Shown: piece by piece, positions 1 to 13,400 of the stretch
How positions within the stretch are numbered: position 1 is the stretch's first letter
Layout of the letters: each line of letters opens with the position of its first letter
DNA from: Xiphias gladius
Taxonomy: Eukaryota; Chordata; Actinopteri; Istiophoriformes; Xiphiidae
Length of the DNA stretch: 64,000 bases
Direction of reading: 5' to 3'
Assembly (NCBI RefSeq): GCF_016859285.1
Contig: NC_053415.1
Span: forward strand, 16,101,001-16,165,000
Made by a program: the position numbers and the translations under genes
Notes under the pieces: model-generated
Told to the model about the DNA's origin: nothing
What the model saw: only the letters and a program-made list of their open reading frames with translations
Database searches by the model: none

Positions 1-2900
1 TTGGTTAACCGTTTGGCTTTTTCTCAGTGTGTTTGCAAGAGGTTTTCACAATCATCTCCTTTGACCGCTGTACTCTTAGTTTCGTCAGTATAATATCTCT
101 ATTTTCTTTCTTAAAAACCATTGGTGCATTTGTAAGCGCCCATCCATGCACAAGCATGTGATGCTACAATGAGGACAGTGAATATGCTACATGTCAACAT
201 CACTGAGTCATGCAAGGCTCAATATTTCTCCTGAATTTGTTTGGAAAACCTAAACAAGGTTAGGTGAGATCTTACATGGTTAAAATGTGGATAATGTTCT
301 GTTATGAGTTTAATAGTCTTTCTATAATCTGTTGATAACCCAATGCGTGATCTTTAAGAGTGGCCATGTACTTCCATGCAGAATTTCTGTCCTGTCCAAG
401 TAAGTCAAGTAACCTTTGTGAAAAGGATTCAGATTTTGCACACTGGGTTGTAAAACCATGAAAGAGATGGATAACATATTTTAAGGTTTTGAACTAAAAA
501 TCCCCAGTATTTACAGGAATAGTTTGACGTTTTGGGAAACACACTCATTTGCTTTATTGATGAGCAGATTGATATTCTTATATTTGTATGGTAAATGTGA
601 AGCTACAGCAAGCAGCCTGTTACCTTAGTTTAACATTAAGACTGGAAACACAGGAAATAGTTAGCCTGATTTCTAGACCCATTAAAAATGAATGTGTGTG
701 TTAATGAATAACTGATTAGTTAATTAATGGTGTGTATTGTACAAAGTATTCTCAAATGATAACCTCTTTAACAATAAATTCAGAGGCATCGCATTTAAAT
801 GATCTAACTGGGTACAGTTTTAGTGATGTGCAAGTTTGTTTTCTACATGTAAAACAAACCCAGAAGCAGCATTTTAATATTTTCACCCTAAAGGCATCCA
901 CGCTGCGTTCAATGACGTCTCTTGGTTAAAATGAAAACTACACTCTTAATATTGTTTATTTGTTGTGTTCACCGTTGTTTCCCCACCAACAGTTCTCAGC
1001 CAAGTGGAACCATCTCCCATAGCATTTGGTGGAGGTGGAAGACAAGCTCTTAATCGGCTGTGTTATTGAATTATTGAATTAAAAGCTTAAGTACTCAGGG
1101 TGAGCATGTCAATTTTTCACAACTGAATGGTACACTGCTCATTCCATTTTCATCTGAATAGATCATTTGTGTATGTAGAATGTAGAAGAATGGAGGTATT
1201 ACACAGATCAGTTTCATTGTCTGTAATTCCCTTTCAATATGACTGTAATCATTCTGAGAGACAAGTCATATTCATCCAACACCGCATGCTAGTCCTTAAT
1301 CTGCATTCAGTTCCCCTCAACAACATAGCACTTTTTTGTCAAGCAGCTGTACTGTTGTGTAGTGTTAATTAAGAAAGGGGTTTACTTCAAAGTAAATTTT
1401 GCGTAATTATGGCAGAAGTGGAAGTTTAACCTGTTTTACATCCGTAAGTGTTACAGTATTAAAAAAAAATTGGAGGAGTAAGAGTTGCAGCAAATGGTTC
1501 AACCCCTTTCCACTTGACATTCTGCTCACCTGTCTTCATCCCCCGTGTTCTGAAAACCCTGGGACAGATACAGATAAAATGATGTGATGTTTCTGTCTGT
1601 ATTTCAATGGGATGAGTTGCTGTGACCCACGCAATCTCCCTCTCAAAGAGTATTTCAACTTATGCAGATGAGCTCATCAGAGCTGCCTGCTGAGATGAGA
1701 CATCTAGCTCTGGAATTGTGTCAATACCAGCACCAAAACAAATGCAAATCAAAATCCAAATTAATGTGTTTTCCCTGAGGAGAAACTGAGTCGTACTTAT
1801 AGTCAGCTCTCAGTAGATGACAGGATTCTGTTATCCATAGCTCATGAAAACCCAGGCATTCTCAAACTGCTCACCGAGCCGGGGCACAAAAGTCAGTGTC
1901 TCCAGATGGAGAAACTAAACTAAGTGAAAAGAAACAGAAGGCTTTTGTTTGAATGTTTTACAGATGAACAATACAAAACATTTCTACATTTCCGTGCTTC
2001 ATAAGTTTAGTGATCTGTCTCGGTAAACATACATCCATGTTTATACTTAATTGTTCTATACTATATAGAATATGTCAAGCAAATGTAGAGGATATGGTTT
2101 GGGTTTTGTAAATAGTAACATTCAACTGTCCTTATCTTCTGCTGGAATGAATGGGCAGCAGCCTTGTTCAAAAAACAGGTTATGTTGGGAAGAAAATGAG
2201 CCAGTGGATGGATTGCAGAGATTTCGACTGTTGTAATATGTCTGCAGACCATGGCCTTCTGTCACTACACCTTTCCTTTCAGTATTTGATGCAACGGTAA
2301 ATGATGCACAGTGCATAAATAAAACAAATTCGCGCATGTGCTCTTGTAAATCTAATGAGGAAGAGAGCAAATGATGGACATTGAAATTTCAGATATTAAA
2401 TGCCAGTGTCCTCTAACCTTGAAATCTTTTCAGCAAAGATGCTGTATTTTTATTTGTTGTATAATTCTCTCTCTTATTTTTATATTTCCTTGTGATAACC
2501 TTTAATGCACTATTTGTTCAATCCTTTGCTGCTGCAATGACCCACTTTCTCCCACAGGAAACATTAAAATTTCATTTTATCTAATCAAAGAACTCATAGC
2601 AAAATGTCTTTGCTTGTAACTGCTAGTTGCAGCAGAATGTTAAGTGTTTCATTTTTGTTAGATTCATGTCTTGTCATTTGTCAGACACATTCATATTTAA
2701 ATAAAGCAATAATCACAAGTAGCCATGACATGACATAAGCGACAGCAGCTCTGATGACTTTGAATTTCAGAGAAAGAGAGAAAAAGCATGAGCAGGATTT
2801 CCATGTCCACCTTATGATGCATACTCACAGTACAATATAAGCATTGAGCAGAGGAAGTCAACTCATCTTCTTTTCGGTGCACTAATACACAGTGCATGTT
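1..2900. other. Intergenic flank downstream of pcdh17
   Basis: The sequence is AT-rich with no conserved reading frame. Positions 511 to about 690 match the left end of a common percomorph repeat (see that entry). Nothing else was recognised. Confidence 0.7.
511..690. repeat. Fragment of abundant teleost MITE-like repeat
   Basis: The segment begins with AGGAATAGTTTGACGTTTTG followed by GGAAACACACTCATTTGCTT, the terminal sequence of a short non-autonomous repeat that I recall as very common in percomorph genomes. Related ends occur at 24420-25004, 30542-30628 and 53829-54092. The internal part is diverged and the right end is missing. Confidence 0.6.
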
Positions 2901-2906
2901 TTTATT
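2901..2906 (-). terminator. Candidate pcdh17 poly(A) signal
   Basis: This is the first AATAAA on the minus strand downstream of the pcdh17 stop, about 950 bp away. It would define a 3' UTR of roughly 1 kb that includes an internal A/T homopolymer at 3755-3779. Only the hexamer supports it. Confidence 0.35.
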
Positions 2907-3754
2907 GGAGTTTTTAAAAATAAATAGCTTTGTAAAATGTTGATTGTGATTTTCTTTTGAAGATCCTCCAACTAGGATCCAGACTACTGCTAGATAACAT
3001 GTGCTGGTATACAGTATATAGCTAAAGGTGGCACATTTGCAGAGTTGCTATTGATTTTTGTTAACACATTGTGAGCACCTTGAAAACACATAAGCACTTC
3101 TTTCAAATAAAAAAACAGATAAGCTTCCGAAGTTGTCACCAGTCAAAAATAATTGCCTTCCATGCACACAGTGTATAGAAATTTAATAAAATACACAACA
3201 AGTACAGTAGCCCACATTCACGTGTAAGCTCATCTTATTTTCACATAAACTGCAGAGAGGACAACAATAAAATTACAAATACATTCTTAAAAAATTGTTT
3301 TTATAGGAACCTCAAATGGTTTTATGAAAAGGGACATTCCCTGTTGCACCACCATTAACAGTTCATAAGACACTTCACTTTTGTATTTAACGTCACTGAT
3401 ATGTATTTCAGTTGCCTGTGATATTCAAAGAGATGTTCCTTATACACTAAATGGAGACAGAAAGCTTCACTCTACAAAAGCAGACAGGACTCAATAGCTT
3501 AACAGTAGCAATTTGTTCAACAGCCTCACAAAATTGGAACTTGAAATGTGTAAAACACAGACATCTAAACTGACAGACTACAGTACACCATGAAAACACT
3601 TGAAGTCAGGTAAGCACTGATTTCCCCCCCAAACCTTCACAGCAGTCAAGGACACATATTTCACCTTAACACAACAAGTCACAAACTCAAAAAACATACA
3701 AAGCAGATGGTTTTTGGTTATACAATGCGTGTCTGGACACCTCTGTGGGTGGAG

Positions 3755-3779
3755 AAAAAAAAAAAAAAAAAAAAAAAAA
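3755..3779. repeat. Poly(A) homopolymer (25 bp)
   Basis: An uninterrupted A run on the plus strand lies about 80 bp past the pcdh17 stop, so it would be a U tract in the pcdh17 3' UTR. Confidence 0.9.
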
Positions 3780-3855
3780 TCACCTCTTGGTCATTCGTCT
3801 GTGATATCATCATCGCACCCCTGGCAGGTTATTGTGAGCAAGATCATCTGACATG

Positions 3856-4433
3856 TCAGTTACCAGAGTCCCGTGGATCGAGAGCATAATCTGACCCCCC
3901 ACACTCCTGGCTGATGACAGAGCTGTGAATGAGACTGCTTGACAGGGACTTAGGCCTGAGCTCACAGGCCAGGTAGGAGGGCTCCTCCAATTCAGTGTGC
4001 AGTGGGGAGCACTGGCCATCTGGAGGGCCGTAGGCACTGCTGTCTGAATCCCCCTCCCTCTCTTCTTTGGACCCTTGCTTGGCCAAGTCCAGGGGCATAC
4101 TACTCTTGGTCGGACTACTGGATGCAGATGGACTCTCTTGTAGCGGTGGACTTAGGGCTCGCTGCGATTTTAAGTAAGGTTTGACATTGGCCACAAGGAT
4201 TGTACTGTCCCGCTGTTCCTTTCCAAAAGTGCTGAGGGTTTTTCTGCTGCTGCAGCTGATGGTGCCATAAATCTCTGTCTCTACCATGGCATCCATTCCC
4301 ACAGGGATGAAAAGGTTGGTGCGATTATCGGCGCTGTCTGCTTGGCTTCCTACCCGTAACTTTGGCATCCAGCATCTGTCAGAATGTCCCAGTGCACGAC
4401 ATTCATCGGTGCAGTGGACGGATTTGTCTTGCT
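3856..4433 (-). CDS. pcdh17: pcdh17 exon 4: Cys motif, WIRS match and C-terminus
   Basis: The acceptor CTGTTTTTGCAG lies at 4434-4445. The exon encodes residues 900-1091, including CTDECRALGHSDRCW, a TNLFIP segment, LSTFGK, ILVANVKPYLKSQRALSP and a serine-rich region matching human PCDH17. The reading frame stops with TGA after DPRDSGN. The human C-terminal helix-like motif EIDKLLQDCRGND has no in-frame counterpart. Confidence 0.93.
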
Positions 4434-7400
4434 CTGCAAAAACAGTTAAACATTAGTATTGGACCCTGCTGGGGTGAGAATAAACAACCTAGAAGAAAAT
4501 GTAGATGAGAATGAATAGAGCACTGTAATCTAACACAAATTCCAGTACTATCCTTGAAATTCCACTACTAACTCTAGTATCTTTTTTGTTATTAGTTATT
4601 TAGTATGCATCAGTTGAATTTTTCAGAATCAAATAAGAACCAGCAGTATGTTGCGATAGATATGGGGGAGTTAGATTTAGCAATGTTGTTTTGATTAACT
4701 AAAGTACAACCTTTTCCATTCTAGAGATTTACTTAAAATTTTAAATAATGATACACAACATTGTGATAGAAAAAAAAAAAGTTCATTTTGCTTTTTTTCC
4801 TTTTGCTGGTCAATGTAGCAAATGATTCAGCCTTTTCAACATCTTCCCTATGCTATTCTCAACAACATGTGTAGGTGTTTCCAGGAAAATATCATCTGGT
4901 GCAGAGGAAGTGATGGGTTTTTCATGTCCATTTCCAGCAGCAGCAGTTTGTGTGGGAATAAACAGGAAAAAAAAAACTGTGAAATTGGCATGAGCCTGGG
5001 TATCCACCATTTCTGATTAGAAAGTGGTGAGAAATTCTGTAGTTAGGATGTTGTTAGTTATAATATTGTTAGAGCTCATTATTGTCATTTTTTTTGCTGT
5101 GTTTTTAACACTTCATAGGTATTAATTTTGCATATAAAAAAAACTGGGTGAAAATCGGTCAATCAAATCTGGAAGAAAACATCCAAGTAAAGCTGGATTT
5201 TGGAAACTCCATTAGCTGCACAAACACTCATTAGTTTGACCTGTGGTAAATTCTCTAATTACTTTGAGAGGCTCTGGTGCATAATCAGCAGCTCATTTGC
5301 ATTTCCTGACATTTTTCTTTTCACTTCTTCTTACTGGACGCATATTATGACCTGTCTTTGCCACAAGAGGACCTCAGCGATCAAAGGTTTCCTCCTGTGG
5401 CAAAAAAATACTACTTTTGGATGTGTGAATCATTTTCATGTAACTTGGTCTAAGGATAGCTGTACAGCAGTACACCACTCGTACAGTACTAGAGGTAGAA
5501 ATTGACATTTTTGTCACTTGACACAAAGAAAACACACAACCTGTTCTTCATGGCATTGTAAAGGTGATTGAAATGGGTCCCTGATTATAACATGACTGTA
5601 GTATCTTTAGCTGCATTAGCTGATGCCGCAAACCAAGCCAAACACCACAGGACTGTACAACATGTATGTTTGACTGTATTAATGTCAAAAGTGGAGCAAT
5701 AGTTAAGAATCTCTTTTTGTGCCCTAACTCAGTCTTTAGCATTTCATACCACGTCTAACTCTGGCAGACATAAAATAAGTACACAGAGAGCGACACTTAG
5801 AATGAGCCAATTTCCATGGTGTTATAATGTACAGGGTGTTCTTCGTATCTGTAGCCACTACACTATGCTATAAAAATTAATTTGAAAATGCATCAAGGTA
5901 TTTTTCATGTAAACACATGAAGCAAAAACGTCAAATGTGTCTTTGTAAACTGGTAGAAAATGATGGTTTCCCTTCATTTGTTATACATGAAAGTGAAACA
6001 TCAATTTCATTTGTAAAAGTATAAATTTAACCTTCCTGTTGTTCTGTTGATTTAACTTTAATAAATGTGTTTTCTTTGCTCTCATTGCAAATAGGTTGCA
6101 ATGACATCACTTGGGTTTTGTCCATTGTGTTTCCTGTTAAAAATGTCCAACTGTGAGAAATGAATCAATACGCTTGTAATACACATCCAGACAAATACAT
6201 ATACAAAAACAACACACACCACATCTGGAACATCCCTCCCTTCATGTAGATGTCTCTCCCCAGAGGAAGATTATGACAGAAAACATAAAAGTTCTCCCAT
6301 CTAGTTGCAGCCACACATTAACACTTCACATCCTCTCTCTCTCATAAATCCATCTCCTTCTCCTCCATGGAAACTAAAAATTCCAACCAAAACAGTAAAC
6401 CGGTTTTTATGGGAATGTCCACAATATTTCATCCAATCACAACATAACTCGATAACACACTGATCAGCTCTCATAGCTTTGGTCTATAAATAAGGCTTCT
6501 CTATCTTGCCCACATGCCATTCTATGATATCAAAGACCACGAGCAAGTGACTAACTGTGAATGAGGCACTTGATCTCGTTTCGAAAACTGGCTCTGATGA
6601 GGATGAGAATATCAGCCTGGAACAAGGGGAAGCTCCACAAGATGAGGCTCTTTCCTAGAAGTGGTGGGGAGATCCTCTTGTTCAAAGGCAACAGCGCCTT
6701 CCTCGCACACCAGCCTTGGCCAGTTTTCTGGAGGATACCCAAACCCAAGGAGGAAGTTCAAACAAAAACAGAAACCATCTCTGTGCCACAACCCCCAAGA
6801 GATGTGAAAACCAGCACCATGGAACATGCGTACAATGCGAGCTCCTTTGCAAACGACATACCACCACTATTGCATACTGCTGCTCAACACCATGAGCACT
6901 TACACAAACACACCCACATGTGCACTTGCAGCCATAGGAAACAATGGAACTGTTATATGACTGGACAGTGATTTCACAAATTGAAGGGGGCTGTCAATTT
7001 TACACTACAACTTTTACACTACGAAAAAAAACAGTATTACATCTTTCCTACACGGGCTACAGTAATTTTTTTCATTACATTATTTGGTTTTATGTACTTA
7101 GTATGTTTTTGAATAATGGGAGTAATTTTGTATCATGTGATATAACCTAATTGTAAATGGAGCTGTCACTTTTTGTTTGTATATACTGTACATGTGCTGC
7201 ATCAATGCATTTTTTAGGAGTGTGCAAACCTTCCTTTCCTTTGTATGCTGTGTTTTTTGTTGTACCCAGCTGGAGGAGCACCCTACCCACCTTATTTGCT
7301 TCACATAAACAATGCCTACATGAAAACAAATGCGGTTTGTCTCTCAATAAAATCAAATCACTCAGTCTTAACCACAAACAGCTGTGTTTGTGGTTAAAAC

Positions 7401-9732
7401 TGAATGATGCTAATTTTATGTAAAAATGTTTAACCTTGGAAGAGTCTTAATTTGTATCCTGTTCAAAGCTACAGACATAGAGTAAAATAATACATGAATT
7501 TACTCAAAGAAGTAAAATTTCAACTAAATGAGACATAAAATTGTCAGAGCTGATTACTCTAAAATTGTACACTTGGTCAATGTGTTTATAGTAACATATA
7601 CATAGACATTATATATATATCCAAACGCATCTTAATGGGAAACTGACTGCTATGGGAAACTGAAGTCTGTTATTGTATCTTAACTGGAAATTGTGTTGTT
7701 GTTTGTATTTACTGTTGTAACATTTTTTTTTTTCCCTCTTGGCCAGGTCTCCCTTGAAAAATACTTTTTTTTCCTGGGAAATTAAGGAAAATGAAATGAA
7801 ATAAATTATCATAATCTCTCATATGTAGTTTAGATGAAGATGGTTAAAGGGTTTAAAACAAGTTAGATCGCAACAATTATCATAATTTGATCTATTGTTC
7901 TTTCTAAAAAGTTATATCTGGTGGGGAGATGCTAGCTAACAAACAGGGAAGCATGGTGATTATAATTACAGTCCTAAAGTCTGTAATAAAGAAGTAGAAG
8001 TAAAGTCTGTTTTTAATAATTGATTGGTTACACATCAGTATTAAGTTAGTGGTGCACCAAACTGTAACCACAATTTTCTACAAACCATTTTTAGTCTTTG
8101 TATTTATTCTAATGCTTTCTTTGTCAGGACTAAGATCAAGGAGAAATACATATTTGAGTTCAAAATGCATTCTACATCAAAAGGAAAACTAAATGATGTC
8201 TCTGATTTGGCAAAACTGTAACACAGGTTCTGCATAGTATAAGTGCTACATTGTGAAGTATCTACACTCATGATTACAGTTTGTGCCCTGGGTATTTGGG
8301 TGTCTCCGTCTTTCTTCTAGAGCCATAGAGAAAAGTATTTTTTAGGCACAGATACATGAGGCCAGAACAATAAGCGTAAGCAATGGAGAAGCAGGGAGAT
8401 GCTGAATTCATTTCCATGCTACCTATCACCACTGCAGATGATGTTGATGCAAAGGGATGTATGTGCTTAGAAGGTTTTGCAACAACAGACTATGGTATTT
8501 TTGTAGTTTATGCTATTGTGTCTTATATAACCAGAATTAATTGTGTCTGCATGTTGACATTAAATATAAATCTTAATGCAGTGACACTTTAAGTCGCCCT
8601 ATTTAGCCTTTATTCACTACATAGACACTCAATAAATGCTTTACAACACAATATAATGCAGATATAAGCAGATAAGGTAAGTGCTTATTAATGTATAGTA
8701 TTTATCAACATTTCTAACTTCTCCTGTGGAGACTATTATTGTTTATTATATATAGTTGTTGTCATTCATTATCTGTTTATACACCAGCCTCCACTTACGG
8801 GCACCCAGAGGAGGAGCTGTTAACAAAAACATTAATAAATTCTTATATCTGCTTACAACTACATGAGAATGTTAGAGTTGCATGGGGTGATAGAAACCAT
8901 TTATTAAATTTTTATATACTGCTTATGAATGCTTATAGGGGGAATTCAAGTGTAGCGTTACCATTAATGCTTACAAGGGATTAAGATTTTCATTTTTTAT
9001 TCTGTCAAAATCACACCTTTATGATCACACACTATAGTTTTTTTTGCATGCAATGTATAAACAAGCTATTAACTACAAGTGCCAATTTGGAAAAAAATAA
9101 TATTTCACATTACTGTTAGTAGATTTATAATCTACGTTATTTTTAACAAAATTGCTTAAGGAAGAGGATGAGGAAATAAGGATGCTTTCACCTATTGTGC
9201 CTGCCATTGGCTTTCCATATCCATTTTCCATTTCATCACTGAATAAAAATTTGTTAAATTATAGTTCTAAAATGACAGACTTATACAATTTTAAATAGTC
9301 CACTGCATTTACAAAGTCACATAATAGGATCATGACAAAGTGACAAAGGAACTGTGATTTTACGGGCAACTGTGAATGGAACAATAACATGTTCAAAAAC
9401 AAAGAAACTGCCTGCCCATTATAAATAGAATCAGAGAAAGTCTAGCAACATACCCACTGTGCATCTGGTGTCTGTGAGAGTGAATAAATATTCAGACTGC
9501 ATGATAGTGGAAGCTGCACAGGTGCATATATTACCTGTATCAAAGCAGCCGGGAGACTAGAGGGAAGGTAAAGGTAAAGACATAAAAGCAATACTACTTA
9601 ACCCACAAGCTTTTGTGTTGGTGCATTTAGAACTAACATTCTGTGGTGTCCCCATTTTGGATAATAACGCTATCTTGTCCAAATCTGCAAAACAGGGGCT
9701 TTGTTGTTGTGTAAATGTATCTGTACCTGTAC

Positions 9733-9825
<93 letters not shown>

Positions 9826-10327
9826 AGCAAGAGACAGAAGGAGTGTGTGGGTGTGTGGGTTGGAGGGTGATGTTTTTGTGTGATCAGGTCTAAGGCATAA
9901 TGCATAATGTAGATCTTCCATCTTGTAGTCAGCAGACAGTGACACCATTTAATGTTCAACTGACTAACCCCACAAGAGAGAACACTCTTTAATCTAACCA
10001 TTAGTTTTGCTTTTTAACTAAATTTCTCACCTACAGGAAAGGCATTAGCAAAACCCATTAATATTAAAAGCAATACCTCACTTTTTTCTTATCTTACAAA
10101 TGCAGGTCTATAAATTAACTGACACTGCTGTCAAGCAAGCGTCAGTGCTGCACATGTATATATTCAGTCTCGCATGTACAAAACATCTCTTTCAATATCT
10201 CTGAATGTGATTGGCCTTAGAACTTGGGCTGAATCAGTTTCAGAACTGTGCAGCAAAAAATTGTGATTGAATTTACACCTCCCACAGAGTCAAGTTTGGT
10301 CTGCCATAATTCCTCATAGCAGATACA

Positions 10328-10391
<64 letters not shown>

Positions 10392-10431
10392 CTCACACAC
10401 ACAAGCACATTCTCCCACATACACAAAAGTG

Positions 10432-10472
<41 letters not shown>

Positions 10473-13400
10473 CACACATCCCTCTGGCAGCCACAAGAGT
10501 GTTTCCATCTATGCCCTCCTGAGTAAGCCACAAACAAACAGTTCATAGCAATGTAAATGGTGTGGAAAGTACTGCATAGGGACCTGATGACCAAAGCCAT
10601 TCTTCTCCATGGCTCACACAAGGAAATGAGAAACATCCCCACTTCACTCAAGTCCCCCATTATCTTTTATCTTACCAGTGAGAGTTGCTCTCATATTTTC
10701 AGTTTATATCCACAATAGCTAAATATATATCAGGCCCTATCAGGTCAACCAGGTTGCGACAGATTGACAATCATCTATGATTGTACTCCTGACAGTGCGG
10801 ATCGTTTCAGATTTGTAAAATAAAATTCAACATTTCTATTTTCAGTTTTAAAGTAAAGCTCCTTTCAAAACAGTGTAACCAAAGCAAAACTGATAATAAC
10901 TGAGAATATCTTTCAAAGCAAAAGGTGGAAACACTCTGTCATGTGCACCAGAAATACCTGTCATTTTGCACTGCAAGTGTCTATCTTCCCTTCTTGTCTC
11001 TGTCGTGTTATTCAAGACATGCATGCAGCGAAGCTGTGTTCAAATAATGACATGATCAAAAAAGAAAGAGACGGAGGTACACTTTGCCATGCATATGAGC
11101 TTGTTTGATGGCTAAATCAAACAGAAGATGTTTGAACATTCTACCTTCAGCCAATGGACTCTTTTATCCTTTTAAACTACCATCTACCTTCCACTCTGGT
11201 GCCTTCATGTCATCTCTGCAACACAGCTCGGGCTGTCTGCAACGTAAAGCGGTACAAAATAACAGTACCGGCATCTGATAAGTCTCGATTTACCTCTTCC
11301 ATGTTAAAAGTTTGTCTGCGTTAGCTGTACGCAGACGCTGATGAACCTCCACTTAAACACCAGCGAGCTGCGTGCATGTTCTCAGTGCGTAAAGTATAAA
11401 CAATGCCTGGTACAAGAGTCAGTTAGGCATCTTCAAGATGTCAGGAGGAGAATGCGTCCACTCACCCTGCTCAAAAGGCTGGCCATTAACTGCTGTTGCT
11501 TTCATCTTGAGGGCTTCCCTGGCAGACGTGTCGCAGTGTGAGCCTTTATTAGTATCCTGGTCACTATCAGCCTGGTCACTATCACCATGGCCACTGTCTC
11601 GGAGGCTTGCTCGTTCTGCATCCTTAAATGTTGAGCTGCAGCAGAGTAGAAGGAAGAAAAAAAAAAAACATAACTTGCCATTACCTCTGTGTAAGTGTTC
11701 GTATTTAATAGCCGTAGTCAGCTGGCTTGATAAAAAGATGAAAAAGCTAAATGCACTGGTCAGGAAGCCTTTGGATAGACCTCTTACCTTTGAACAAATG
11801 GTTGCCTGCTGCCAGCATAATTGGACTCTGAGGGGAAATTTTCTGTCTAGACATAAAAGAAAAATAATATTTTGCATTGACCATGTTCAAAATTTCATGC
11901 AATTTTTCAACAATAGCCTGAGTTACATGAGGTTCAGACAGGAACAGAAATGTTTTTGTCAGGTTTTCAGTTTCTTATATTTTTTATTATGGCACCTGCA
12001 AGATGTCAGTAAAAGCCACAGAGCACCTGCCAGTGATGACGGCATGATAAGAGCACATCTCCATTGTGACCATATGTGTCTTCTTGGCAAGGCAAGGGAG
12101 TAAAGCATTAGCCACTGTCATCAGCCTCCTTTCCCCCCTATCCTGAGAATAATGTGTTTGTGTTGATCACACCCACATACCCTAGTGACTGGTGACAGTG
12201 CCAGGCCTTGTCATCTGTGTTATCATCTCCAAATGAGACTGTCTGTGAGACTGTCCTAGATATTTACATCGTTTACAACAGATAATTCTGGTGTGCTAAA
12301 CAGCACTACAAGACCATGCTGTCAAATTAGCATGTTAGCTGGCTTGTGTATTCAACCCTGCCTTCTCTACAAGGCAAGGCTGGACCCTATTAATGGCCTT
12401 ATCGTGCCAACTTTGGATACGGATGGGTGGATCTGGCCCATATTTGTAGGGAGTAAAAAATGCAATCGTAAGGTTATGCTGTGTGCATCTAACTGTCTAG
12501 TGCACACTGGTTCAGTAATGTGATCGGACAAGCTGCTCAAACACCTGTCCAATCCCACATTTCAGGCAGGGTTTTGTTTTCACTCTATAGCAGTGGATCT
12601 GGCAGGGTCACTGCAGCCTTGTTCAAGACTCACACTGTTTGCATGTCTAACTGAGAGGACTTTCTGATTATGCGGACCACCTGTACCATTTTGCAAGAGA
12701 AGACTTACAATTGAACAGTTTCTAAAATGATTTTCACTCCTTAAAAAAAAAGCTTGTCTGAGTGAAATGCCATTTACAACACATAAATACATTCTGACAC
12801 CAGGTTGCCATATCATGCTTTATATACAGAGAATACTTCATACTGTAATAAGAGGGAAAGAAAAAATGATAATAATGATGTTTACTCAAAGTGACAGAGC
12901 TCTTCTTTTTCAGTCGATGACTTTTCTTTTGTCAGATTTGTATGGTAAAGCAGCGGGTGAAGATAAGCGAGAATAAAGGCCAGATAAAGAATACAGTGCG
13001 GCATCCTCCTTACCTGTATCACTGACATCCTATTCGCTGGTGTGTCTGTGCTAAGCCCGGCAAAGCTGGAGTGGCAACCTGCCCTGGGGACTGTCAGGCT
13101 GTTTGGGGTGGTTTTCAGGTACATGACTTCTGACCTGGGCAGCGTGAGCGGCAGAGGGCTCTGGTAGTCAAAACATATTGGTGAAGTGATGAGAGAGGGG
13201 CTGCTCACCACATTCATCCTGCTGGCAGAATCTCTCTCCTCCATCTCACTCTGCACCAACATGATGTCACTCTTGTTGATCCTTTTCTTTTTGCCCTTCC
13301 CCACTGGAGGATTGGAGTACTCAGCCATGCGGCAGTTATAATTCCCAGCCTCCTTATCTTGATGCTTGGACTTGACAGCAATGGCGGTCATGACTGCTAA

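Larger units (their letters stand above)
4434..11465 (-). other. pcdh17 intron 3 (7.0 kb)
   Basis: This large phase-1 intron contains no recognisable coding sequence. It holds a diverged inverted-repeat element near 8620-8990, a (GT)n tract at 9739-9823, a (CA)n tract at 10329-10412 and a (GA)n tract at 10431-10470. Short open frames inside it look random or come from the microsatellites. Confidence 0.85.

Noticed and set aside
6811..6830. RE1/REST-like word CAGCACCATGGAACAT in pcdh17 intron 3
   Set aside because: It matches the first half of the REST motif but the second half is shifted by one base and loses key positions. Without a matrix scan it is not a credible site.
6561..6971. 136-codon open frame in pcdh17 intron 3
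   Set aside because: No recognisable domain, no splice-site framing and low-complexity His-rich end. Judged to be chance.
9615..10508. Open frames of alternating Cys/Val or His/Thr residues on both strands
   Set aside because: They are translations of GT/CA microsatellites, as are similar frames near 44.4, 46.4 and 49.1 kb.
11438..12103. 221-codon open frame on the plus strand
   Set aside because: It is antisense to pcdh17 exons 2 and 3 and runs through their introns. No family resemblance was seen and the opposite strand clearly encodes the conserved tail.
12882..13013. Taking the pcdh17 large exon as a complete 866-residue gene
   Set aside because: A consensus donor with conserved MSVIQ at 13014 and three in-phase downstream exons matching the human tail show that the main product is longer.
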